Shown here piece after piece: positions 1 through 7,409 of a stretch of 44,916 nt of DNA. How positions within the stretch are numbered: position 1 is the first letter of the stretch; the number at the start of each line of letters is the position of its first letter. The position numbers and the translations under genes were made by a program. The notes beneath the pieces were generated by a model. It made no database searches. It was not told where the DNA came from and saw only the letters and a list, made by a program, of their open reading frames with translations. Origin of the DNA: Streptomyces sparsogenes (lineage in GTDB: Bacteria; Actinomycetota; Actinomycetes; Streptomycetales; Streptomycetaceae); the NCBI RefSeq assembly GCF_001704635.1, contig NZ_MAXF01000131.1:1-44916 (forward strand), written 5' to 3'.

Positions 1-1686
1 GGTGTCACGCGCCCCGGTGTCCGGCACGCCGTTCAGCAGCACGTCCGGCACCACCTCGTCGGAGGCCACGTCGCGCACCCGCCCCCGGCCGTCGGACGCG
101 GCGGTGACCACGGAGGTGCACAGGGCGGGCAGCCGGGTGGTGAGCACCAGGGCGCCGCAGCGCAGGGTCCGGTCGGCGAGCAGGTCCCGCAGCGGGCAGG
201 GCCGGCCCTCCAGCAGGGTGGCGCCGTCCACGACCACCAGCAGCACCGGTCCGGCGTTGTCCTCCGTACGCCTGGGCGCGGCGGCGCGCAGGGCGCGGGC
301 CAGCGTGTCCGCCTGCTCCGGTCCGGCCGCCACCAGCCGTGTGGTCCCCGACTGCGGATCCGCGCCGTGCGGCAGCCACTTCGTCCAGTCCCAGTCGGCC
401 AGCCGCTCCGGGTCCACGAACACCGCGAGCGTCACATCCGCCGGCCCGCTGCCCACCACCGCCTGGCACAGCAGGGACCGGGCGACGGCGAGGGCCGCCC
501 GCCGGTCCCCCTCGAACCCCACCGCCTCGCCCGCCGACATCCCGACCACCACCGGCACCTGCGGCAGCACACACCGTGCCGCCAGGATGCCCGCCACCTC
601 CGGGGCGGGCCCCGCGGAGTCGGTGTCCAGGGGCGGGGCCCAGGGGAGATCGGCTGTGCCCACCACCGCCTTGAGGAAGTCCGGCGCGCCGGGGCGCCGC
701 TCCCACAGGGCGACCCCCGGCACGGTCGCCCGGTGGACCACCTCCGCGGGGTCGGGGTGGGCGGCCCGGCGGTGACGGATCTCGGACGCGTGGCGCGCGG
801 CCACGGTCTCCTCGAACTGTTCGACCCGGGCGGCGTGGTCCCGCATCCCGCGCCGGAAGCCGACCCGGCCCCGCAGGCGCTCCTCGGCGAAGTTGCCCAC
901 GAACATCAGGGGGGTGAGCGCCGCGATGGCCGCGTAGCGGACGTCGTGGGTGAGGGCGACGATCACCCCGGCGAGGACGAGCGGGCCGAGCATGCTGGAG
1001 ATGGAGAACGGGGCCTTGTTGGCGCGCGGCGGCGGCGAGGGGGCGGCGAGCCGCGGCGGCTCGGCCGGCCTGCCGCCGCGTGGCGCGCGGTTGAACGGCA
1101 GGGTGCCGCCGGGCCCCACCTCGCGGACGGGGTTGACCCGCTGCACGGGGCCGAGGCGGTCCGGCGGCAGGACGCGCAGCAGCACCTCGCCGCCCAGCGA
1201 GACCAGGTCGTCCGGCTGCACCCGGGCGGCCTTGGAGATCCGCTCGCCGGACACGTCGGTGCCGTTGGCCGAGCCGAGGTCGGTGATGTGCGCCTGCCCG
1301 TCGGCCGACACCTCGAGCGCGGCGTGCAGCCGCGACACCCCCGTGGCCACGACCCGCACATCCGCCTCGGCGCCCCGGCCGATGACCGTCCTGCCCACCC
1401 GCAGCGGAATGCTCCGCCCGGCCTCCAGCCCGCCGACCACCCGCAGCACGGCCGCCGCCACGCGCGGCGCGCCGGCGGAGCCCCAGCCGGCGCGGGCCAC
1501 CCGCGATCCATGGGCGAGACCGGACTCGGCCAACCCCGTCTCCGGCGGGGCCGTCCGCCCGTCGACGCTCAGGCCGCTCGCGGGGATGTCCAGGGCCGCG
1601 GCGAGATCGGCCAGCGTGGCGTTCGGCCGGCCGACGCGCAGTTCCATCTCCCGCTCGGTCTCGCCGTCGGCGTAGACGATCCGCAC
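1..1686 (-). CDS. FHA-domain protein with FtsK/EssC-like architecture (C-terminus outside window)
   Basis: The visible 562 residues start at a GTG at 1686, with GGAGGG eight bases upstream. Residues 1-65 look like a ubiquitin-like/YukD-type N-terminus. Residues about 78-165 form a forkhead-associated (phosphothreonine-binding) domain, with the GRxxxADV and SRLHA strands and an 'SANGT' turn. A Pro-rich linker follows, then two hydrophobic segments at about 230-268 (ISSMLGPLVLAGVIVAL and YAAIAALTPLMFVGNFA) and a region that resembles the start of FtsK/SpoIIIE-type ATPases of Streptomyces. The Walker motifs would lie beyond base 1. FHA plus two membrane segments plus an FtsK-type ATPase is the layout of type VII secretion or DNA-translocase-like proteins. 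The FHA call is firm. The ATPase part is inferred from layout and cannot be confirmed here. Confidence 0.75.
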   Translation of the reverse strand, partial: MRIVYADGETEREMELRVGRPNATLADLAAALDIPASGLSVDGRTAPPETGLAESGLAHGSRVARAGWGSAGAPRVAAAVLRVVGGLEAGRSIPLRVGRTVIGRGAEADVRVVATGVSRLHAALEVSADGQAHITDLGSANGTDVSGERISKAARVQPDDLVSLGGEVLLRVLPPDRLGPVQRVNPVREVGPGGTLPFNRAPRGGRPAEPPRLAAPSPPPRANKAPFSISSMLGPLVLAGVIVALTHDVRYAAIAALTPLMFVGNFAEERLRGRVGFRRGMRDHAARVEQFEETVAARHASEIRHRRAAHPDPAEVVHRATVPGVALWERRPGAPDFLKAVVGTADLPWAPPLDTDSAGPAPEVAGILAARCVLPQVPVVVGMSAGEAVGFEGDRRAALAVARSLLCQAVVGSGPADVTLAVFVDPERLADWDWTKWLPHGADPQSGTTRLVAAGPEQADTLARALRAAAPRRTEDNAGPVLLVVVDGATLLEGRPCPLRDLLADRTLRCGALVLTTRLPALCTSVVTAASDGRGRVRDVASDEVVPDVLLNGVPDTGARDT

Positions 1687-1920
1687 CGCGCAGTCCCTCC
1701 AGGGTGGGTCAGGGGACGAAGGGGCGCGTCGAGTCTGCCGCAGACCGGGCCGTCAGGCATTGACACCGGGTGCAGACCCGTTGACCGAGCGCGCAATGGC
1801 CGCACGCCGCGCCCCCGCCGGGGCCTCCGGGTTCGCGTGCGCCGGCCTCAGCGGGGTCTTGCCGGGTGGGTGAATCTCTCCTTCAATGAGGGGCCTCACC
1901 GTCCGTAGAAAGGGCTTTCC

Positions 1921-2181
1921 ATGAGAACTCGCTTACGCGCTTCGGGGGTTGCGGCGGTCGTGGCGGTCGGGCTCGCGCTCGCCGTGGGGCCGGCGGCGGC
2001 CGCTCCGCACGTCGGGGCCAGTGGCTCCGCCGTCATGGACTACTACCAGTACCACGACCACTACGCGACGCATGAGGCGTGCGTGGCCGTCGGGGAGGAG
2101 TACCTGGAGCTGGGGGCCGACAACTACGAGTGCCGGGCCAAGGACGGCGGCTGGGACCTCTGGCTGATCTTCGCGACCTGA
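1921..2181 (+). CDS. Small secreted protein of unknown function
   Basis: This is an 86-residue protein with a clear Sec signal peptide: Arg at positions 2, 4 and 6, a hydrophobic core at about 9-24, and an AAAA run ending near residue 28 as the likely cleavage site. The mature part is about 58 residues, rich in Tyr, His and acidic residues. It has two Cys (54 and 71) that could form one disulfide. I do not recognise a family; small two-Cys secreted proteins of this kind are common in Streptomyces. An AAAGGG lies upstream of the ATG. The gene's 3' end and stop codon lie inside a 14-bp tandem repeat. Confidence 0.7.
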   Translation: MRTRLRASGVAAVVAVGLALAVGPAAAAPHVGASGSAVMDYYQYHDHYATHEACVAVGEEYLELGADNYECRAKDGGWDLWLIFAT

Positions 2182-2219
2182 TCCCCGCCGCCTGATCTCC
2201 GCCACCTGATCTTCGCCAC
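2164..2219. repeat. 14-bp tandem repeat, four copies, across a stop codon
   Basis: Four head-to-tail copies of a 14-base unit beginning CTGATC start at 2164, 2178, 2192 and 2206. They differ at one to four positions. The first copy encodes the last residues of the small secreted protein, the second contains its TGA, and the others are non-coding. Confidence 0.85.
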
Positions 2220-2324
2220 CAGGGCGTACGGGGCCGCGGCGTACCGGGCCAGGTGGTGCGGGCACGGGGAGTGGATGCACGCTGGGGAGTGGATACGCGC
2301 AGGCACAGTCCGGAGGTGATCGTC

Positions 2325-2606
2325 ATGCCACAGTCCACCGTGGGTTGGCATGTCGAATTGGAGTTTGACGAGGACAGCCGCCACACCCGCGCCGCCGCCC
2401 TGGTCCGGCTCGCCGACGGGAGCGAGGTACGGGGCCACGGCTCCGCCAGCCGGGCCCCCGCCGACTCCAACCAGCCGCGGGTCGGCGAGGAGATCGCGGG
2501 CGCCCGGGCGCTCAGCGAACTGGCGACGAAACTGCTCGACAAGGCACACGGCGAGATCGACGCGGCCTCCGGCCGCACGTCACACCCGCTGCACCTGAAC
2601 CAGTGA
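2325..2606 (+). CDS. DUF1876 domain protein (Rv2632c-like)
   Basis: This 93-residue protein begins at an ATG with GGAGG eight bases upstream; an in-frame GTG at 2253 has no comparable site. It carries the DUF1876 pattern: a 'WHVELEFDED' N-terminal strand, then 'TRAAALVRLADGSEVRGHGSA', then 'PADSNQPRVGEEIAGARALSELA'. The family is widespread in actinobacteria, has a small dsRBD-like fold in the mycobacterial member Rv2632c, and has no established function. It is usually cytosolic. It runs convergently toward the FAD oxidase gene, with 34 bases between the stops. Confidence 0.88.
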   Translation: MPQSTVGWHVELEFDEDSRHTRAAALVRLADGSEVRGHGSASRAPADSNQPRVGEEIAGARALSELATKLLDKAHGEIDAASGRTSHPLHLNQ

Positions 2607-2611
2607 AACGG

Positions 2612-2639
2612 CGGGCGCGCGGCGGCCGGTCAGCGCCCG
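2612..2639. terminator. Possible bidirectional terminator
   Basis: A 7-bp GC stem (CGGGCGC / GCGCCCG) lies between the converging stop codons of the DUF1876 gene and the FAD oxidase gene. The loop is long and there is no U tract, so the call is weak. Confidence 0.3.
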
Positions 2640-2640
2640 G

Positions 2641-4257
2641 TCAGTGGGTGGCCTTCGGAGGCTCGACGCCCAGGGTGTGGCTGAAGATGTTCTTCGGGTC
2701 CCAGGCGGCCTTGACCTTCCGCAGCCTCGGGTAGTTGTCCTTGAAGTACAGCGTGGACCAGGGGACGCCCGAGGTGTTCACGGCGGGGTCGGCCAGGTCG
2801 TCGTCCGGGTAGTTGATGTAGGCGCCGTCCTTCGGGTCCGGCACCCCGTGGGTGTCGGCGTAGATCTCGCGGTACAGCCTGCGCAACCAGTCGACCTGCG
2901 CGGCGTCCCGGTCGGCGGCGGCCCACGCCGCCGTGTACTGGACGCGCATCACCGCGTCCCGGTGCGGGAAGGCGGTGGCGTCGGGGGCCACCGCGCTGAT
3001 CCGCCCGCCGTAGCTGGCGATGCCCACCGAGCCGAAGAGCAGGGTCGGGTCCTGCTCGCGGGTCAGGTTCTCGTAGATCGCGGAGAGCTGGGCGTCGGAG
3101 AAGCCCTTGCGGAGATAGCCCGACTTGATCTTGAGCCGGTAGCTGTCGGAGTTCGGGCCGTCCAGCGCCGCCGCCAGCCACGGCTGCTCGGTCTTCACCA
3201 CGTTGACCGGGGCGCCCACCCCGGCGCCGACGGCGCTCAGATAGTCCTCCAGCAGATCGGCGGCGTCGGCTCCGAACACCTGCCCGCTGGCCAGATTGAG
3301 GTCGTTGGCCTTGCGGCCCACCGTCAGGTCGGCGTACAGCCGGGTGGCGGGGGCGCCGACCGCGCTGTTGCGCTCGCACCAGTCCATGTGGTTGCGGATC
3401 AGCCGGGTGAACTTGGTCTTGTCCAGGTCCAGGGCCTGCCACGGCCACTGGGCGGAGAAGGCGATCGCGCTCTTGGGCGCCCGGGGCAGCAATTGCCCCG
3501 GGTCGGTGCCCTCCGCGCCCGGTGTGCGCAGCCAATAGCGGGTCACCACGCCGAAGTTCCCACCGCCGCCCCCGGTGTGGCCCCACCACAGCTCGCGGTT
3601 GGGGTCGGACGCCTCACGCGTGGCCACCACCGCCCGCGCCCTGCCGTCCGCGTCGACCACCACCACCTCGACCGCGTAGAGGTGGTCCACCACCAGCCCC
3701 ATGGCCCGGGACAGCACACCGTAGCCGCCCCCGCAGATGTGGCCGCCCGCCCCGACACCGGGACACCACCCGGCCGGGATCGTCACCCCCCAGCCGAGCA
3801 CCAGCCGCCGGTAGACCTCGCCCAGGGTGGCGCCGGGCTCCACCGCGAAGGCGCGCCGCGCCGGGTCGTACCCGACCTGCGTCATCCCGGACATGTCGAT
3901 GAGCACCCGCACGGCCGGGTCGTCCACCCACCCCTCCGCGCAGTGTCCGCCACTGCGCACCGCCACCCGCCGGCCGGAGTCCACCGCCTCCTGGACCGCG
4001 GCCACCACCTGCTCGGTCGAGCCGACGACCCACACCTGGTCCGGGGTGCCCACCCAGCGCTTCTGGCCGCGCCGCACCAGATACGCGTAGCGCGAATCGT
4101 CGGGGCCGGCCTTGACCGGGCCGAGCGGGGGCGCGCAGTCCGCCCGCCCGGTGCCCTCGGCGGCGCCGGCGGGGGTCTGGAGGGATAAGCCCCCGACGAC
4201 CCCGGACGCGGCGACGGTGGCGCCCCGCAGCAGTTGACGGCGGTTGACCCCGGACAT
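2641..4257 (-). CDS. Tat-exported FAD-binding oxidoreductase, berberine-bridge-enzyme type
   Basis: The start is set at the ATG at 4257, which has AGGAG eight bases upstream; the ATG at 4263 lies too close to that site. The 538-residue product opens with a twin-arginine signal (NRRQLLRG, residues 5-12), a hydrophobic stretch and an Ala-rich cleavage region. A PCMH-type FAD domain follows, with 'VRSGGH' (His105) and 'WCPGVGAGGHICGGGYG' (Cys165). Together these match the bicovalent 8-alpha-histidyl/6-S-cysteinyl FAD attachment of BBE-like oxidases. The C-terminus has the BBE signature (YINYPDDDL, then DNYPRLRKVKAAWDPKNIF). It is probably an extracytoplasmic oxidase of a sugar, alcohol or secondary metabolite; the substrate is unknown. 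It lies 67 bases downstream of the proteasome gene on the same strand, so the two may share a transcript. Confidence 0.9.
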   Translation of the reverse strand: MSGVNRRQLLRGATVAASGVVGGLSLQTPAGAAEGTGRADCAPPLGPVKAGPDDSRYAYLVRRGQKRWVGTPDQVWVVGSTEQVVAAVQEAVDSGRRVAVRSGGHCAEGWVDDPAVRVLIDMSGMTQVGYDPARRAFAVEPGATLGEVYRRLVLGWGVTIPAGWCPGVGAGGHICGGGYGVLSRAMGLVVDHLYAVEVVVVDADGRARAVVATREASDPNRELWWGHTGGGGGNFGVVTRYWLRTPGAEGTDPGQLLPRAPKSAIAFSAQWPWQALDLDKTKFTRLIRNHMDWCERNSAVGAPATRLYADLTVGRKANDLNLASGQVFGADAADLLEDYLSAVGAGVGAPVNVVKTEQPWLAAALDGPNSDSYRLKIKSGYLRKGFSDAQLSAIYENLTREQDPTLLFGSVGIASYGGRISAVAPDATAFPHRDAVMRVQYTAAWAAADRDAAQVDWLRRLYREIYADTHGVPDPKDGAYINYPDDDLADPAVNTSGVPWSTLYFKDNYPRLRKVKAAWDPKNIFSHTLGVEPPKATH

Positions 4258-4324
4258 GGTCATCTCTCCTCGGGAGGCTCGGTGGGGGGTTGGGGGCGGG
4301 GGTGGTGTGCGTGGACGGGGTGGC

Positions 4325-5170
4325 CTAGAGGACCGGTGCCCGCGGCCCGTCGGGCGCCGTGTGACGCCCTTCGACGACGGCCCGCGCGACCGCGGCGACC
4401 TCCTCCTGGCCGAGCCGCCGGTACCCGTCCTCGGTGACGAGGGCGACGAGGGGGAACAGCCGCCGGGTCAGATCGGGGCCGCCCGTGGCCGAGTCCTCGT
4501 CCGCCGCGTCGTACAGCGCCTGGACGACGGCGGTGACGATGTCGCCCTCCGGCATGCCCTCCCGGTAGAGCTTCTTCAGCGAGCCGCGGGCGTGGACCGA
4601 GCCCGAGCCGGTGGTGGCGAAGCCCGACTCCTCCGAGCGATTGCCGGTGACGTCATAGGAGAAGACGCGGCCCCGGCCCTTGTTCAGGTCGTAGCCGGCG
4701 AAGAGCGGAACCACCGCCATGCCCTGCATCGCCATGCCGAGATTGTCCCGGACCATCTTGGTGAGCCGATTGGCTTTGCCGTCCAGGGACAGGGGCGTGC
4801 CTTCTATTTTCTCGTGGTGCTGGAGTTCCAGTTGCAGGAGCCTGACGAGTTCCACCGCCAGGCCCGCGGTGCCGGCGATGGCGACGGCGGAGTGTTCATC
4901 GGCCGGGAACACCTTGTCGTATTCACGGTGCGCGATGAGATTGCCCGAGGTGACGCGCCGGTCGCCGGCCACCAGCACGCCGTCCGCATAGGTCGCCGCG
5001 ATGACGGTCGTGCCGTGGGGCGCCTGGAAGTCGCCCCGGGCGGGCGGCAGATGACGCCCGGCGGGCAGCAGATGAGGAGCCTGCGCGCTGAGGAAATCCA
5101 TGAAGGAGGAGGTCTCGCGAGACAGGAAAGCGGGTGGCAGAGCGCCGGGCTTTCGCGAGTCGAAGGTCAT
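4325..5170 (-). CDS. prcB: Orphan 20S proteasome beta subunit, candidate self-resistance copy
   Basis: This 281-residue protein starts at the ATG at 5170 behind AAGGAA; the frame stays open upstream, but that part is not family-like and overlaps the next gene. A 53-residue propeptide ends in 'QAPHG', followed by the N-terminal Thr (Thr54, Thr1 of the mature chain). Asp17 and Lys33 (Asp70 and Lys86 of the precursor) are present, as are 'GDRR', 'AIAGTAGLAVE', 'GYDLNKGRGRVFSYD' and 'GSGS', so it should be catalytically competent. Mature residues that usually line the S1 pocket read Val20, Tyr31, Ile45 and Ala49. No prcA, pup, mpa/arc or pafA lies nearby, unlike the housekeeping proteasome locus. 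It sits divergent to an epoxyketone-type pathway. By analogy with the salinosporamide resistance beta subunit SalI, I infer a drug-tolerant beta subunit that pairs with the chromosomal alpha ring. Confidence 0.9.
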   Translation of the reverse strand: MTFDSRKPGALPPAFLSRETSSFMDFLSAQAPHLLPAGRHLPPARGDFQAPHGTTVIAATYADGVLVAGDRRVTSGNLIAHREYDKVFPADEHSAVAIAGTAGLAVELVRLLQLELQHHEKIEGTPLSLDGKANRLTKMVRDNLGMAMQGMAVVPLFAGYDLNKGRGRVFSYDVTGNRSEESGFATTGSGSVHARGSLKKLYREGMPEGDIVTAVVQALYDAADEDSATGGPDLTRRLFPLVALVTEDGYRRLGQEEVAAVARAVVEGRHTAPDGPRAPVL

Positions 5171-5555
5171 GCGCGTTCCTTCCCGAGAGGCGTCGGCGGC
5201 TCCTGCTGGCCGCACATTACCCCACCCCCGCCCCGGGCAATCCATGAAGAGAGTCACGCCGGGCCGTGGTCGAAAAACACCGCCTGATGAGGGGCGTTGG
5301 AGAGAATCTGGCATTTGGCTGCCAACCCCGAGGTGTTGACCTCGGGCACCCGGCCGTACGAGGGTGTGGGTGATTTCCGAAGTCCGGCACGTGGGGGAGC
5401 ACCGGGCTGAGCTTCGCCCACCCGCTCCGGTTCCCGACGCGCGTAAACCTGTCCGGTTCTGCGATCCGTTTCCCCCTTTCCTCTTCCCTGTGATCCGTCG
5501 CCGAGCGCGCGCCCGCGCGATGGCTTGATCATGCCTTTTGCCAGGAGGATGCCTC
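5171..5555. promoter_or_regulatory. Divergent control region between prcB-type gene and biosynthetic operon
   Basis: These 385 bases separate the two divergent units and must hold both promoters. The stretch is less GC-rich than its surroundings. I see one clear inverted repeat (5327-5346). I could not assign a convincing -35/-10 pair, and no pathway-specific regulator gene lies in the neighbourhood. Confidence 0.5.
5327..5346. promoter_or_regulatory. 8-bp inverted repeat, possible operator
   Basis: Perfect arms CCCGAGGT and ACCTCGGG are separated by four bases, about 160 bases upstream of the prcB-type start and 210 upstream of the ACAD-like start. This could be a regulator-binding site or a small RNA hairpin; nothing in the window identifies a cognate regulator. 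Confidence 0.35.
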
Positions 5556-7310
5556 ATGTCTCGTCCGCTCAACGCCATGAACGTGCCGGGAAGGACCAGC
5601 TTCCTGGAGGAGATCCTCCGCGGTGCGCTCCGACTGGACCTCGTGCATCCGTTTCCGGCGCAGCCGGAGAGCGACCGCAAACAGGGCGACACGCTTGTCG
5701 CGGATGCCAAGGAGTTCGCCCGCGGCTTGGTCGACCCCGCCCTTGTGGAGAAAACGGGGGAACTGCCCCGGGAAGCCGTCAAACGGCTGCGGGAGAGCAG
5801 TTACGTGAAACTCCAGAGCCCACGGGAGGTCGGCGGCCTCGAACTGTCCGATCTCAATACCTTTCGCGTCGTTCAGGCCATTTCCAGCTGGTCGCTTCCG
5901 CTCGGCCTGGTGGTCGCGGTACAGAATTCCATCGGCTTCGCCCCGCTGCTCCGGCTTCTTCCCGAAGGCCCGTTACGCGACATGCTCACCGAGCGGGTCG
6001 CGCGCGGGCTGATATCCAGCTTCGCCGATACGGAACCCTCCGGCGCGGCCAATCACCGGCGGGAGACCGTCGCGGTCCCCACCGAGGACGGGCACGCCTA
6101 CCTCGTCAGCGGCGAGAAGGTCTTCAGCGGCAACGCGCCCTTCGCGGAACTGCTCGGGGTGGTCGCCACCGTCCAGGAGGACGGCCGGGAGATACGCCGG
6201 CTCGTGGTCGTCGACCCGGACGCGCCCGGGGTGCGGCGGTCGGCCGAGCACGAGTTCATGGGCATCAAGGGCTTCCCCAACGGGGGGTTCACCCTCGACC
6301 GGGTGCGCGTGCCCCGGGACCACGTCTTCGTGGAGAAGCCCAGCGCCCACGACGTACGGATCACCGCCCAGGCCGGCGGGCTGGCGATCCTGGGCCGGAT
6401 GTACCTCGTCGCCGCGCCGTCCCTGGCCATCTCCAAGCTGTGCCTGCAGTGGTCCCGCGAATTCGCGGTGCGCCGCCGCGTGGACGGTGTCCCGCTGGCC
6501 GAGTACGAGGAGATCCAGCACCTGATCGGCCAGTCCCTCGCCGACACCTTCGCGCTCGAGGCCATCGCCGAGTGGAGCCTGCTGTGCGAGGACGCCGGCC
6601 TCAACCCGCTCTTCGAGCAGGCCGTCGCCAAGAACCTGTGCTCCCTGCTGTGCTGGGGCGTCGTGGACCGCACCATGTCGCTCTACGCCGCGGAGGGCTA
6701 TGAGACGGCGGCCAGCAAGGCCCGGCGCGGCGCCCCGCCCGTACCCCTGGAGCGCTCCTTCCGTGACGCCCGCAACCTGCGGATCTCCGGCGGCGTGGAC
6801 TTCCAGCTGGACTACTGGCTCTCCAAGCTGGCGATCTTCTCCTACCACCGCGCGGACGCCCTCGACGACGGCGAGGGGGCCCGGCAGGCCGCCGGGGCGC
6901 GGCAGCGGCTGGCCGCCGCGCTCACCCCGCGCAACCAGCGCCACCTGGACCGACTGCACCAGGCCGTGGAGGAGTTCCGCGACTGCTGCGCCCGGCTGGC
7001 CGAGACCTACCCGGACGACGAGGCGCTGTTCGCGCAGGAGCACACGCTGATCGCGGTCGCCCGCTGGGCCACCGAGGCCATGGCCGCGAGCCTGGTCCTC
7101 GCGCGGGCCGCCCGGCGCGCCGGGGAACACGACACCGAGGCGCAGGACCTGGCCGACATCTACTGCACCGGGGCCCTGCGCCGGATCGCCGGGTACGCCC
7201 GCGAGGCGCGGGAGGAGGAGCGGCCCGACACCGGGCGGGTGGCCCGGCGGTGGGTCACCGGAGACGGCCACGGCGGGCTGCTCGACGACATCGTCACCGA
7301 CGGGTCGTAA
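5556..7310 (+). CDS. Acyl-CoA dehydrogenase-like flavoprotein, epoxyketone-forming (EpnF/EpxF type)
   Basis: This 584-residue protein starts at the ATG at 5556 with AGGAGG seven bases upstream; an in-frame TTG at 5538 would be translated through that site. It keeps the ACAD fold signatures: the flavin-contact motif 'FADTEPSGAAN' (156-166), 'YLVSGEKVFSGNA' (182-194), 'EFMGIKGFPNGGF' and 'LERSFRDARNLRISGG' (398-413). At the usual catalytic base (Tyr-Glu-Gly in canonical ACADs) it reads Ser411-Gly412-Gly413, so the Glu is absent. It is longer than a standard ACAD (about 380-400 residues), with an extended C-terminal helical part. In the epoxomicin and eponemycin pathways an ACAD homologue acts as a decarboxylase-dehydrogenase-monooxygenase. 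It turns an alpha-dimethyl-beta-keto acid into the alpha',beta'-epoxyketone warhead. Position directly ahead of an NRPS and a C-methylating PKS supports the same role. It is first in the operon; the NRPS begins 99 bases downstream. Confidence 0.85.
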   Translation: MSRPLNAMNVPGRTSFLEEILRGALRLDLVHPFPAQPESDRKQGDTLVADAKEFARGLVDPALVEKTGELPREAVKRLRESSYVKLQSPREVGGLELSDLNTFRVVQAISSWSLPLGLVVAVQNSIGFAPLLRLLPEGPLRDMLTERVARGLISSFADTEPSGAANHRRETVAVPTEDGHAYLVSGEKVFSGNAPFAELLGVVATVQEDGREIRRLVVVDPDAPGVRRSAEHEFMGIKGFPNGGFTLDRVRVPRDHVFVEKPSAHDVRITAQAGGLAILGRMYLVAAPSLAISKLCLQWSREFAVRRRVDGVPLAEYEEIQHLIGQSLADTFALEAIAEWSLLCEDAGLNPLFEQAVAKNLCSLLCWGVVDRTMSLYAAEGYETAASKARRGAPPVPLERSFRDARNLRISGGVDFQLDYWLSKLAIFSYHRADALDDGEGARQAAGARQRLAAALTPRNQRHLDRLHQAVEEFRDCCARLAETYPDDEALFAQEHTLIAVARWATEAMAASLVLARAARRAGEHDTEAQDLADIYCTGALRRIAGYAREAREEERPDTGRVARRWVTGDGHGGLLDDIVTDGS

Positions 7311-7337
7311 AGACGGGTCGTAAAGAGGGGTCGTAAA
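7299..7337. repeat. 13-bp tandem repeat x3 over the ACAD-like stop codon
   Basis: Three head-to-tail copies of GACGGGTCGTAAA lie at 7299, 7312 and 7325; the third has one change. Each copy carries a TAA. Because 13 is not a multiple of three, the three TAA codons fall in all three frames. The first is the actual stop at 7308-7310. Confidence 0.9.
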
Positions 7338-7409
7338 CCTCCCCACCAGGGCACGCAGGCCCAGGCACCCGCACCCCGGCGCGCGCAGGAAGAGGAAGCA
7401 GGAACAGTC

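Noticed and set aside
2164..2219. CRISPR-like array.
   Set aside because: The repeats are contiguous, without spacers, and no cas genes are present.
4325..5170. Housekeeping proteasome operon.
   Set aside because: No pup, prcA, ATPase or Pup-ligase gene is adjacent, unlike the conserved actinobacterial locus.
5171..5782. N-terminal extension of the proteasome gene to an upstream ATG.
   Set aside because: The added residues are not proteasome-like, overlap the divergent ACAD-like gene, and the ATG at 5170 has its own ribosome site.
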